Source: Apostichopus japonicus (lineage: Eukaryota > Echinodermata > Holothuroidea > Aspidochirotida > Stichopodidae). Taken from it: 64,000 nt of DNA. Positions within the stretch are counted from its first letter, which is position 1; every line of letters starts with the position of its first letter. The stretch lies in assembly GCF_037975245.1 (NCBI RefSeq), contig NC_092567.1, forward strand, positions 19,228,876 to 19,292,875, in the 5' to 3' direction. Positions 26,329 to 41,300 of the stretch are shown in pieces. Both the position numbers and the translations under genes were made by a program. Under the pieces are notes generated by a model. That model saw nothing but the letters and a program-made list of their open reading frames with translations. It did not search any database and had not been told where the DNA came from.

Positions 26329-29300
26329 TAATATATAAATTTTATGTGAAGTTTTACTAATTTTGGGGATACTTTTACCAAAATTAAATAAATTTAGTTT
26401 TTAAGCACTAGGATGTTTTTGGTAAACAAGGATAGATTGGACTCATGAAACTTTTTTCAAATTTTTCCCTACAGAATACTGTTCGAGATTGATCCAGGGA
26501 GAGGGCCTAGGGCAAAGAAATCTTACAGATGGTGTATAAATCCGAAAGTAACTTCTCTTTGTGAGCGGATGAAGGAAAGTAGAGAGTGAGATATGCAGTG
26601 AATGTGGCCAAAAGTATTAAGCTACTTGGTTTAACTGCATTTAATTTTGTTTTGTTTAATGCCGTATACTTTTTGTTTTTTGTTTAATGATACCTCCATT
26701 TCAAAAGCACTGACTCTGTGAACTATTCTGCTATAAATCACTAAATTTTACAGATTCATGTTACAATGTAACTTAAAGTTGATTTTTAAAATACTTAATA
26801 AACAGTAAGGTAATCTGCTTGCTTCAGAAGTATTTTAACCAAACATTGTATTTTCTGAAATACAAAATATGATTCTGTACAGAACAACCTCATAGCTTTT
26901 TCAGTACAAGTTGGGTGTAACTATATAAAAATATCCAAATTTGAGCACTGTCAAGTAGATTTTCTGATTGTTCTATATATTAGAAAGGGTTCATTTTACC
27001 AAAAAAAATATCCCAGTGTGCCTGAGCATTTCAATGGAAGTTTCATCACTTTGACATTGACCATCAATCTAACTGTTTTCTTTTTTTCTTTCTATTGATT
27101 TGGGAGTTGTTCTGATAGCAGTAAAGCTTATATTATTTCCAAGAGTAGCAACTGTACTCATTCGAAACAAAGTATTTTTACTAGAAGAAATCCTTTTAAG
27201 TACTCTAAGCATATAAATAGTATTTGAGTTTCACACTGTTAATAGCTTTTTGTTTCAGGTTCAGTTTCAATGCAACTTAAGTGGTTTCCAGGTTCATGTT
27301 ATTGTTTTGTTTCTTATTTCTTTAGTATGTCATAGAGTAGTATTTTTTAGTCGTTGCTCTTTCATTCTAGACACTATCTCTTTGTAAGAGTGCTAATTAC
27401 AATGGACAGCAGTATCCTTGGTAGGTTCATAAGGTAAATTAACCCCCTGCTATTCAGCATTTATCAATCTTGCTTAAATAGTATTTTACCTTTGGAAGTC
27501 TAATATCATCAGGAAAGTCCAGATTAATATGCTGAGATAGCTTAGTAGTAGTATGATAATATCACTGTTTTTCAACGCACTGGTAGACAAATTCACACTT
27601 TATCCCTGTTTTGGAATGATATCTAAACTGTCCATGTTAGTGTAATATATTGTTACATTGTTGTTTGCAGTGCTAATTCCACATTTGCTGTATATGATGT
27701 TATCCTAAAAGTCTAAAACACCTGTCAAGATTGCATGTTGATAAATAAAGATATGTGTGTTTGGTAAATTTGACTCTCTCAATGTGTTCCTCTTGGTATA
27801 ACGTTTATTTTTTCATCTAAATCTCGTTCATGTACAACAAATTCCTCTCCACATAGATTCGCCTAGGATCACAAATTACTTTACCCATATATAACAGCTT
27901 CATTTGAATACATAATTTTTACTTTTAACCACAACTTTTTACCGTGTATACAAACTGTTATTTGGTAAATTAACGGAAACATTCTGTCTAGAAACGAAAA
28001 AAGTTCGACCAATATACAAAAAGTATTTTGAATGTTACATCACTTTTTCCATGTTGCCACATAAAATTGTACCTGAATAAATAGAAATGAATCTGTTCCT
28101 ACACAAACCGTAGTTGTGCATTTACAGTTGCTGTTGTACACTGATGAAAAAACAGATGGAAACTAATTGACAGCTTTTCTTTTGTAAATATACAGAGAAA
28201 TTTTTTTACAGTGTGGTAAGTGACGTCTTGACAAAAATTGTCGAGTAATAATGCATGTGTTAGAAATTAAAAAAAATTTAAAAAAATATAATAGAAATTA
28301 AATTCATAGACTTCTTTTTTTTTTCTTGAGCTTTTCTCAAAGCCAAATTGTCAAAACCAAAGGAGGTTATTTGTCGTGAAATTTATCGAATTAATCGTCC
28401 ATATATGGGTCACTTCCCTTTTTATATGATTCCGGCTTACCTTGTTTCATGTCCACGCAACTTAGAAAACCACAAATATCGTTTGCTCTTTTAAGAAGTC
28501 ATGTATCATGAATTATTTAATTGTCGTATAGTTCCCTCGACGATAGATTACTAGATTTAATATTTTCTAACATTTTTGATCTTAAAATGAATTTATATAT
28601 TCTCACCATGACGTATATGTCACATTCGTCGGTTAATTGACTTTTAATATTCGGTGAGAATGAATTTAAACACAGACTATAAAAAGATTCTTTGATTGAT
28701 ATTAACAATACACCAATTACTGGACAGTACTTGTCTTGGCTCGTGTCGTTCATGAACAATATTGGCTTCGAATCAATTAATAATCAATGTATAGGCATAC
28801 CTAACTGTTTTTATCTTAATCCAAGTACTAAAAAGATATTGCCATTAATCTCAAAATTGGGTTAAGTGGCAACTTTGTAAAAACGATAGGAAACCACTAA
28901 AGCTATAACACACTAATATTTGGCACAAAAATGGTTTCTGGCCTGATCCCTCGTGAGACCAGCAGGAGATAAATCAATTAATCATATAAATATACATGCC
29001 ATGGACAGTATATGCATAGCTAGGTCTATCATTTATTCGGCTCTATGAATAAATCTACTTTTGTGTAACAAAAAACGTCCTTCACATATGGCTATATAAT
29101 ATACTGATTCCATTGGCTACGTATAGAACATAGATTTGGGTTACCAGTCGTTTCAATGTTTCAACAGTTTTCTGACATTTCTATCAAGTAAATGCAAAAG
29201 CAAGGTTCAATTGTTACGTGACTTATACTAGTATCCATATTATCATAACATCGTATACTACACTATCTTGGATTGTTTTCATGTTTTTAATGTTGACTAA

Positions 29301-31938
29301 ATTAAATGTTCTTCCATCTATGTTTGTAGAAACATATTAATGTTTTAATAATTGAATGTTTCAACTTCGTCTTATGAAGTCAGTACAATTTTTTTCCTGC
29401 AAAAATAGTATGTTTATTTGGCATTTGCTCACTCAGAAATTTGATCATTTTAACATTTTTTTCCCTCCAATTTTACGATTAAAATATCAAGAATGGTCAC
29501 TACTCACAAGTTTCTTCACTTCATTTACCGTCCTATAAGCTCTGTATATATAAGTCAACTTACGACATAAAGAGTGGACCGAAGCAATACAAGCTTAAAT
29601 CAGTGTAAAGTACTTTGTAATGGCAAAAGCGGTTTGCCGTGTGTGTGGGGGGGGGGGGGGGGTAGGGATTATTGCAACATCCATAAGTGTGGCAAATATG
29701 TTTATTATGTATCAATGTCTCAATGGTGTACGTAGTCCACCTTGGTTAGATATTATATATCGAGACATTATGAACTACCATGTTCGCACTGTTTAAAATT
29801 ATTTTAGGCCGTTGATGTAATTTTCACTAATGCCATTATATATGTAATTCATATGAGTATATGCTTTGATGAAACCTGGAGCTATTAGCTTTCAGCATTT
29901 AGCTGGATATGATTGCGGCCCGGGCATATCAATTTCATGCTCATCCTTGCTATACATGATGAAATATCTCTGAAGACGCTTTCTTAATGTAGTCATCGCA
30001 TATTATCTCTATATCATTAGATATACCTTTCTCTTTCAACTCAGGCGTCATCGGGGTTGGCTTTGAATGCTCTTTTTGATATGTATTACTCGCCGCCTAC
30101 GAAAATTGCTTTCATTGGCGAAATGCAGTCAACAATAACCGAAGCTCTTGCCGAAGTTACAGGAATATGGAAAACGATCCAGGTAAGTTGCTTAATTAAT
30201 ATGTTGTTTCAATTGTTGTTGTGTTTTTACATTTATTCACTGATTTTACATTCTACATTCCTGCTCATAATCAAACAGAAAAATCTCCATTAAAGTACAG
30301 AAACATTGATGTATGTTAATCTATCAAAATTAATGATATTTTTGTCTGACTAATTTGATTCAAACTTTTATTTAATTTTATGAGTTTCCAAAAACAAAAA
30401 TTGCCAATGAGTAGTATGGAATCCCCAGTTCTATCAGATAAAGGTTGTAAGAACTCTTGATAGTGGGTACGTAATAGCTAGGATATACCTCCGTGGTAGG
30501 AGTGCTTTGAAGCATGACACAAGGAGTCATGTGATTAAAGAGATATTAAGCATTACATTGACATTGTCCAAACTGGCTGCTTGATTGAATTTACGTCATG
30601 AATATGCATATGTATTTATCTACCTTATAATAGGTAAATCAGGCGTCATCTTCGCCGAATCTTTCCGATCGTAACAAGTATCCGTATTTCTTTCGCGCAT
30701 TGGGGCCGCCTTATAACCTCAATGATTTACAAAGCATCGTTCTTCAAGAATTCAACTGGGCTAAAGTAGCGGTTATACACGAGGGAAAGCAACCACATTC
30801 TGGGGTAAGTTTATATCATATATTTAAACTGATACTCTCTATCCCACCCACCCCACTCTATCCCACCCCCATCCCACCCCACCTCACCCCACTCCACCGG
30901 GGGGGGGGGGGATTTTAATAAAAGTATATCAAAACCTGTGGACAGGGTGATTGCTCTGTATAACCAAATTACATCACAATTTCAGTACTTAAATTTTGTT
31001 CAACATAAAGAGCATTTTTGTAATGACAATTTTACATAGTTTAAATTCTTCAACAAACAGCCGGTTCTTACCATAATAACAATCCAATATTTTTGACTAC
31101 TAACGAATACAGCAAAACGGCATTTTTAATTACAAAAATGGAAGAGGGTATAGTATCTTGTATTAGGCTACTACTATAAAGGGGCACCTGCAATGTAAGT
31201 TAGAGGCACACCTGCAATGTAAGATAGAGGCACCTGTGATGTAAGAATAGGGGCATCTGAAAGGATATTTCACAAAAGACGGGGCATTTTCCCCTTTTGG
31301 CCGCGTCCGGCCGTCACCCCTGAGTGTAAGGGTGTACGGATTGTGGTGTGGAGGGATGGAAGAGTGGAGGGCGGTGAATGTAGGGGTAACGGGGTATAGG
31401 GAACAAGGGTGCTATCGTGATACAGAGTGCATACTTTGTATATGCGGACTTGGACCCGGGGGGCCTTGAACTTGGGACTTGTCTCGGACTCGCGGCTTGC
31501 CCAGTGGACCTTGGAGTGGCTAGACACTGATTTGACAGAGTGTCATTTACCTCTGTTGTCGTATCTTGTGTTATTGACAGGTCACGGATCACTTACAACA
31601 AACCCTACATATGAATAACGTTTCCATTCTGGCTTCGGAAAGTTTCTACAATGACCCAGCTGATGCAATGGCAAGGTTAAAGGTAAACATTGTATGATAT
31701 ACAGTCCCGGATGCATCTAGAGGATTTATGTCTTCTTGCTTCGAAAGACTGTTACATAACAAATACGGTTAACGTAATTGCGTGTATAATGTCATTATGT
31801 AATACTTTGCTGCTGGGGTTAAAGGTCACATGGAGCAGTTTTATGGGTCAGCATTTCGGGAATGATGTTTCGTTTGGAACAGTGTCAAGTTTGGTCATAT
31901 TGAATACAGTATTTATCTATATATAAATATACATATAA

Positions 31939-31991
<53 letters not shown>

Positions 31992-32276
31992 TCTTATTTA
32001 CATTTATATTTATTTCTTTTCTTTCATTTTTTCCTCTTCAAAGAATAAAGACGTGCGCATTATAATTGGCAACTTTGATCAACAGATGGCTTTGGATGTA
32101 TTCTGCAACGTAAGCCTTTCACGCAATAAATAATTTAACAAATTATATTCTGTTTTCAAATATTTAATATGGCTTTCTTTAAATCCACAATTCTTGTAAA
32201 CATCTCTTTCGAAATTTAGACTATTTATTACGACACAACGTAGCTTGGAAGGATTTTGTATTCCCCACCCCAGGGT

Positions 32277-32365
<89 letters not shown>

Positions 32366-35300
32366 GCAACACGAAGGAAATAAAACAATACTCAGCATAT
32401 AAAGACAAAAATAGAAACTTAATGCGAAGATTGATTGGAAATTCGTTTGGTTGCTGTATGACTTGAAGCGATATGGATATTGTGGATTTTGTTATTGAGT
32501 TTTTTTTTGGTCAAAGGAAGCATACATAAATAGCGTAAGAAATATCGATGGATAGAGTTTATATTTTAACCCGATTAGTGTTTAGAAGACTATAAGTCAT
32601 TAAAGTCAAAAGTAGGAATGATGCAGCAACTTTCATTTTGTTACAAAAATAAAAAAGAACAGACACAAGTTATGAAATAAAATAAGGGCCGCGTTTTTGT
32701 AACTACCTGCATGTTGCTGAATGAAATCGATGTTTTCCTCTTAGGAGTTGATGATGATGATTATCTATAGTTTTAACATTTGATATTTGTGACAACCTAC
32801 ATACCCTGAGGCATTAAAAGTTGAAACAGACAGGCGGATGATTTGTTCAATTAAGTATTGACTAGACGTCAATTTGTTGGTAACATTATAATTCTGAAAT
32901 CGCACGTGAAGCGAAGTGACTTGTCACATTTATACGAAAAGTGCTAATGACGTCACTGGTTAGCCTGCTTATCGTGATGAAAGCTTTTTTTTCACCGTCA
33001 ACTATATATAGAACTAGTACTGCTTTTCCCTGCAAATATGCAGTATCGTAGTGCGCGTGAAGTGCTTGCAGTCATAGACGTAGGAGACCATTTTGACTTA
33101 GGGGGGCTATAACGACTTGGCCGTATGCGCGCGTTCAACATGTTAATGTGCATATCATATAGGCATGCGACGGTTATAACATCGCATGCCAATAACATAC
33201 AATCATTTGCCGTGTTATTACCCTTCCATATCGGTTATAATTATTGGGAAAGTCGTTACAATAATAATAATGATCATAATAATATCAGTTTAATCATTGA
33301 AAAACACATAGCAAGTTATTTTTCTTTCAGTTCTCAGCATATTGCCCGAATTTTCACAAAAAATTTGGTTTGGGGGCTACAGACCGTTAGAAAGCACTGC
33401 TATCAGCATGTTGTATTTCTTTAAGATTTCTATAAGTTTTGAGAGATGATCATCCATTCCAAACAGCTGTGGTTTAATCAATGAAAGTGACTGAACTACA
33501 TAGTCTAATACTAAAGATCATTAGCTCTGCTCCACAGATACAAAACAGAACTGGATGGGAAGACCAAAGATGTTTATCACATCAAATGACTTTTTCTTAT
33601 AATTTATTCCAAATTCTTCAAGGACAAATGCTGTTGCGCGTCATCGTTTATATGACTCCAAAAGTTGACTTATTAGAATTATTAAAACAACTGAATATCG
33701 TCAACACTATGACCTGTACTACAACAAACTAAAAAATTTATTTTAGTTTAAATTGGCCTTTTAATGTAGATATGAAAATTTACATAAATTCGGAATATAT
33801 GGTCAGTATATTCGCGTTCTTTGCATATACACGGCAAAATTAAACCAAACATACAACAAATACGATTTATTATAAGTAACACCTGATGCCCATCGTTGTA
33901 CTCTTTGTAATAATAACAGTTGAAAATGCATGGTGTTAGATGAAATAAATACATTTTGAAAAAAATTAGAAGTTTATGAAAAATATCAGTTCTAAGGTGG
34001 ACATCTCCCATGAAGAAATGACAATAAATATTGTCTATCTTGTCGCTCCTAAATAATATGTTGTCACTTCAAAGAACAATGTTTTCAGGGTCAGATTTGG
34101 AATTTGAAGGGAAAATAAATGAGAAGGGTGGGTGGACCTGGTATCGTTGAAGCCGACTCTAATATAGAGGGGGGGGGGGGGGGCTGGATGCTTTCCCTCA
34201 GACAAAATTGATTTAGACATTTTTTCGTCTTTAATTTCTGAATTTTATTGCTTTAATAATTATTGTTAGGATATTTATTTATTTTGTAACTTTTAGGATG
34301 CAGTATTTTTAGGCTGTAATAATTTTAAGCTGTAATAATTTTCGAAGTTGTAATATTTTATGCGATTTTGTGAAGTGCTTTGAGATCATTCTTTGATGTA
34401 AAGCGCATATAAGAATAAATTATTATTATATTAATATGATAAAATGATACATTATGACGCATATATAATTACAAATACCAAATATAAAATTAAGTCCACG
34501 CGCCAGGTTATGCCAATAAATACTATACTTTTCCATTTTTTGTTTTTGTTTTATTAAAGTGGACTGGCGTAAACCAACCCCCCTCATGGATTCAAATCTG
34601 AATTTTAAACCTAGAGAGAGAACGTTAACTTTTTAAACGACCTTTTTGACATTCTTTGTTCAGCTAGAATCTCGTTTCTCTAACTTGATGAAAAACGTTG
34701 CGAAGTACTGAACCTTTTTTTTCAATAATTCATTTTCTACATGATGCTCTTTTTCTTCTCCAGGCGTTTAAGCTCGGAATGTACGGACCGAAGTACGTTT
34801 TCTTCATTGTAGGTTACTACTCGCATCACTGGTGGAAAGGAAGTGCTGTGAGCCAATACGGATGTGACGTCACTGAAATGGAAGAGGTTGTAGAAGGTTA
34901 TTTCTCGTTGACCTACAGTACCAATGGGCGAATTGATAAACAGACTGTTTCAGGCAGGGTATGAAAACAGCACTTGTACAGTCTTCTGTGTTATTTTTTT
35001 GTTTTTTGTTTTTTTGATTTTTTTAGGAGGGGGGGGGGGAGGAGGGGTCATTCTCACATTTTCTTTTCTTTGTCATTTTTTTTCTTTTCTTGTTCTCGTT
35101 TATTTATTTTTTAAATATTTTTATCTTTTTTTTTTTTGGCTTCTTATAATTATAACATAGTTATTATACCATCTTATAAATTTAGCGCAGTTTAGCGACT
35201 TTTAGCGAACTTTTTAGCGAAATATAGCGATGGTTATTATACCATCTTATAAATTTAGCGAAGGTTAATAACTTCAGATTCGAACATAATTCAATAATGG

Positions 35301-38300
35301 AATAATTTTTCTCCGTCTTTTTGTTTGTTTGTTTGTTTTTGTAAACTAACGATCTTACACAGACGCCAGATGAATTTCGAGCTCTGATTTCTGTCGACCG
35401 CAATGTCACGGTAGACTCACAAGATGTTACATCGTTGAGTTATGATATTGTGTGGGCGTTGGCTTTGGGTTTAAATTCTTCAACATCCATCCTATATCCG
35501 AGAAACCTTTCTCAATTTACTTATTCTGATGAAGAAATGGCGGACATCTTCCGAGATCAGATTAAGAAGGTGTCATTTTATGGAGCATCGGTGGGTACCA
35601 GTGACTTTATTTCTTCCTCTTTGTTGATTGATTTATTCAGTATTTATTAATATTTTTCAATATTTGTATTTATTCATCTCTCTCGTAAAATGTATTAAAT
35701 ATAGCGAATCCAATCTCCTACTGCACTGAAATCAATTGAGTTTACAACAAAGGTTTAATCTAAGCTCAGAGACTTAGATTGGCAACATAAATTGGCAACA
35801 TGATTATGGACCGCAAAGCGGCATTAATAGTTGACTAAAATTTATTCCGTATAAACAAGAAAGTGATTTTTACCTATGACTGGCATCAGTCAGAGGCAAC
35901 ATTTCAGTGAAATATTTTTCTTTTAAATATTGAAATAAATATATTTCAGTGAAAAACATTAAATTTGACATAAATGCAGTGGTTAGATAACATATACTAA
36001 GTGAAACTTGTGAACCATAGTAAGGAATGGACGTTACTACTTTCTTGTATCAAAGTAAGGCACAGAACTCTACAACACTTAACGCCCTGGTAATTTAACT
36101 TGTGACAGCCACGTATGCACAATTCAAGCGGAAGCTCCCATGCATGTTACCCCAGTACGCCGCATCAATAAGTCTCCACAATGAATTCCCCATATAGTGA
36201 GCAGCCACGAAGTCACCTCGTAGGTCCCTATTTATTAACCTGCCGGGGAGGGTGAGAGGCAATGACATGCCTTAAGGAAACAATGATTTGGCCGAGCCTC
36301 GAACCTTGCAATGCTTAGATCGCGAGTCCATTGCCTTTCCATTTGACCTCAAAGCTCTATAGTCTTACTAAAGGTAACTCTCTGATTAAAACGATTCCTT
36401 CTGAAATCTTTGGCTTATCAGATTATAAAGAAGAACTACTAGTAATTGGATCACGTGTCTTATGAAGAATTGTAGCACATTATTATGTTGAGATATGGAC
36501 ATGAAAAGCGTAGTTATTATCATAATGTTGCAGCGATTCCATATTATTGCGGGTCTGGTTCAATTCCGTCTCTGCCCAACCCCCAACCCCCAACCCAAAC
36601 GACCCCATGCTGACCAAGTTAAGCCATAAACAACGTAACTAAGTTCCAATTCTCAAACTAACTCCCGGGTGTATCAATTGGCAAACATGGCAGATTATAT
36701 GGCAACGTGTGATGTCGCCCTCTACCGCTGCCACCAACTCCTCATCTTCGTTCGTGCACTTACTTCGACGGTCACGGTCTTTAGTCATGTACGCACTACG
36801 CAGGTTTGCTACATATTACTGGAAATGACTCCCGAGGGTTAAAAGGAGTTTTCAGAATCCATACTCCATTGATAACACAATTTTGTATAACACGCAAATA
36901 TTTGACGTATAAGTATGTATAGTCTTTATGGGTAAATATAAAGAATCTTTGATTCAGTCTCCCAATTCATAACAAATCTTCGAATTTTGGCATGACTTCA
37001 CCATCGTATGATTTGCAGTCATTCAATGTGAATTAGTAAATCACTTCTTTTTGTTCTTTAATGTTTTCTTTTTCGTTTCGTCTGATGGTTAAAGGGTCCT
37101 CTAGCATTTACATCTAACGGCGATAGAATTGGTACTATCAACATTGAACAAAATCGAGGTAAGATTTGAGGGATCAGTATAAATGAGTACAAAACGAGTA
37201 CAAGCCATATTAGAACAAAACAAGCGGGTGAAGTTGAGTTCAAAATCCATTTCCTATAATCCCATGCTGTTACGTAATAATTTTTAATTCCATTTCAAAG
37301 TAGCATTTTTGTGTGTATTGTTCAAGGGGGTTATCTCGCAGTAAATACATGTCGTCAACCACATTGATATTTTCACCCACTCGGCGGGCCACAACACTTA
37401 AGAATGTTTATATACTCCCGATGATAAAAAAAAACAGATGGAAATATCACACAAATTGAAAGCTCTGCATACGCAAAGTCCATCTGTTATGTTGAAACAC
37501 CCTAAGACAAGTAGACCCTATATAAACAAATATATATATAAAAAGCTCTCCAAAGTATATGAATGGGTTCCTGCCGGTCATTTCGTGGAATTCCGATTGT
37601 GTCCTTTGATTTATAGTCGGAGAAAAATATTTCTCCGATAACATAATTTTCTTCAAGCCACATATGATAGGGTTTTTGAAAACCGACAATGTGTTACTCC
37701 AAACTGGGATTCTTGCATTCATTATCCGTTTTTCTTCCTTCATTAACGGGTGGTTTTCTCCATGCTACTAGGGGCTAGACATACACATTGGTTAGAGAAA
37801 AATGCCACGGAGATCCGAAATCTCACTTATACCCTACATTTAGAAATTATTATACAGGTTAGGCCCGTCGAGTTCTCGTAGACCTAAGACCTTATAAGGA
37901 CCAGTATTCTGGTGCATTATTTGTGAGCCGATTTTTTTCTGTTCGCGGACCGGATTGAAATCTTTTGCTGGCCAAATTTGACCCCCACGGGCCACCTTTT
38001 GGGGGACCGCTGATATAGAGGGAAATATTCCTGATAATGTTCTTGTTTTATATAGGTGGCGTTGAGGTAGTCATCGGGACTTACTACCCTGGAGAATCCA
38101 TCAACTGGCTCTTAAGCAAAGAAGAAATATGGAAAAGAAATGGTAATTAAAATTTAATTATTTACTTCGTCCCTCTCTTGTACCTGTCCCCCTCCACCCC
38201 CCCCCCCATCCGTTCGATTTCGTCCTTTCAATTTCGAATTTGCATTTCAAAATGGCTTTTTCTTATCTTCTTATCTAAAATATTTCACTATATTATTTCA

Positions 38301-41300
38301 CTTTTTTGCAATTTCTAAAACTCAAACTTCTTTGTTGTTCTTCTGAGATAGGCTTTTTATTCCGGATTTTTTAAAAATCTCTATCGCATTGACCAAAAAC
38401 GAAGATATTTAATTCTTTCTTTGAGCCGTATTTGTCTTTCTTACTTTAGTCAGCAGGCAACTAGCTATGTGCATATAAAGGACTTTTTAAAAATAATTAA
38501 TCGGCCATCTGTTTGTTGACAATTACTTCACGGGATAGTATTGGTCAGTCTTTCATCTCCATGGAAACATCGGTCAAAAGAAATGATAATAAACAACATC
38601 GGATATCAAAATAACTTCAAAGCTGTTTTCAAATAACATAATGTATGTTTGATTTGTTTTGATCATTTTAAATTTAGTCTAAACAAACATCACAATATGA
38701 TTTCATCAGCCTACTTCATGACCTTCGCTATATTTGACTGTACGCATAAGTTTTCTTGAAAATTTCATTTAATTACATTACTCTCTTCGTCTTTTTTCTT
38801 CTTCTTTGGTGCTCTATTGTCGTCATTATGTTCAGATTAATAATATCACGGTCTTGTAGCTTAACGTTTAAACTCTGAATCCAGATTTTTTAATTTACGT
38901 TTCGTAATGTCAGGATGTTATTTTGATATCATGAGTAAGTCTTCATTTAATATAGGCGACTATACCAGCGCGTATTTATCTATTTATCTATCTATATGTA
39001 TATATTTATACCATCGTGATTATGATTCTTTGATATTATCTACTTTAAGGTGGAGCTCCCCCTTTCGACTCTGACATCACCAGAACTATCTCCCTCTTAC
39101 AGTCTACACCTGTCGTTATCTTCATCATTGCCTTCTTCTTGTGTTGCATCGGAGTTGCTCTCGCCGTCTCATTCTTAGTTTTCAATTTCAGATACAGAAA
39201 GGAAAGGTTCGTTCTAATTTATGGAAAACAAATTGAATATAATATATCGTATATTGTTGTAGTTTAAAATGAAGAAATAAGGGACAGGTCAGCAATTCAA
39301 GAAGCCCCCCCCCCCCACTTAGCTGACAGATATACGTTGACCTAATATATTTTGACAATGTAGGGCATGGGATGGGCACTAAATGAATCTTGCGGGCGCA
39401 ACACGGAAATAGTGTATCCTATCCGAGGGCCACCACAGCCTTATTCGTGTGAAATGTGAACCTATCCATTATTATGGTAAACTGACAAGTGGCCAGTAAG
39501 TTTTATTACAGTATCCTGTCACGAGTAGGCCCAGGCATCTATACAAAATCTCCCTCCCGCCGACCCCTCCTAATTATTGATAATTTCATGTTTTCTCCTG
39601 AATTTCTATAGGCCGAATTAATGACATGTTGATAAACTGAGGTATAGGATTAGATAGATTCCATGCGTTTTGAATTTTGATAAAGAATATATAATTAATA
39701 CCCATAATGGTATGTTTTATGATTCCACTGTGTTTAACCACATGCGATTCTGTAGACCTAATTTTTATACTAATGTATTATTATTATTATTATTATTATT
39801 ATTTCGTTCTTATCTCCTCAGAATCATTAAAATGTCAAGTCCAAACCTCAACAATGTAATCGTGGCAGGTTTCATGCTGGCTTACGTCTGTGTCATCGTG
39901 ATTGGTCTAGACCTGCCTCTGATTACAAAGAGTTTCCTTCGAACGATGTGCGAGGTAATTAAGCACTATAGTGAATGGAAAGGAGCAAGGGAGCACCGTA
40001 GATTTCTCTACCGGACCTCTTTCTCCGCCATCTTGTTTTTATAAGTAATGGTTTTTTTCTCCTGATATGCCGTTATCCCGAAAGCGGTTTATAAGGATTG
40101 GAATGCAATTTTCACCAGGACTATAAGATATTTTCTTCGACTTATTATTTCATCAGCCAAAAAAAATTAATGTTTCTCTATTTTTTATCCATTTTTAATT
40201 GGTAAGTATCCTGCCAAGAATGACGTCATATCCTCATTCCTATTTCTCTCTCTTTCTTTAATAACCGAATATTTTCTCCAGATTCGAGTCTGGGTTGTTA
40301 CCCTTGCTTTTACATTAGCCTTCGGTGGAATGTTTACTAAGATGTGGCGGGTTTATAGTATCGTCATCGCAGGCAAGACAAAACGAAAAGTGATTAAAGA
40401 CCGGAAGTTGATCGGCATCGTTGGGCTTCTCTTCGCTGTCGATTTAATAGTTCTGATACCGAGACAAATTATTGATCCATTTCGCATATCGGAACTACGA
40501 ATCCCGATACCACAGGTATTATTTTTTCTTTAAATATCTCCTTTCTAACATGTCTCCTTTAACATCGCGCACTCCAACTCAGGCGCGTAGCCAAGGGGGC
40601 GAAGGGGGCAGCCGCCCCCCCCCCCTTGAGCATATTTTTAATTTTTTTTTTAATGTTTTTATTATATCGCTAGTATTTTCAAAAGAGAAAATGCTAAGAT
40701 GCAACTTACAAGGCCTGGGAAGTGCCATTTCCAGCGATCTGGGAGGCATTTTCAGCCAAAATTTTCTTGTACGCTTCGCGCCAACCATGGTGGCGCTACG
40801 CTTAGATAGTTTGCAATGCCGAATCTACAGTTTCGCCCCTCCCCTGGCAAATTCCTGGCTACGCGCCTGCTCCAACTACATGAGAGAATCAAACATTAAT
40901 ATAACGTAAACGTCATGCACACCGCTCTGCGTCCGTGCATTTCAAGTTCTTCTGTCAATCCTATGGATAGGGGGCGGATCTAGGATTTAAGGATTGGACG
41001 GGGTGTGGTCTGTGCTCGTTGAAGCCAACTGCAATGCAATTGATGGGGGAGGGGTGGGTGGGGGTTATGGACCGTCCTTCGGAAATAAATAAATGTTTAG
41101 ACGGGAAATGGTGCATTCTGAGGCATATCTAGGCCATAGATTGAGTCAGCGGGGGGGGGGGGGGGGAGGGCGGGTGTGAACACACCCTGGATCTGCGCCC
41201 CATCAAATACCAACACTATTAGCGCATACGGAACTTCGCTTGAGAATGCAGGTGAGAATCACTTAAGAATAAAATATTCGAAGGAAGAGGTAGTGGATGA

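Larger units (their letters stand above)
15548..30044 (+). other. Receptor intron 1 (14.5 kb)
   Basis: By far the largest intron. It holds a MITE candidate (17989-18243), dispersed CGGAGCGCCACC repeats (18730-19452), an LTR fragment (20520-21090), a foldback element (21292-21486), a long hairpin (22882-23012), the 3' part of a nested gene (25130-26589) and a TA/GTAT microsatellite (26154-26333). 15548-17988, 23013-24220 and 27750-30044 show no recognisable gene. A G run of about 14 occurs near 29647. Confidence 0.8.
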
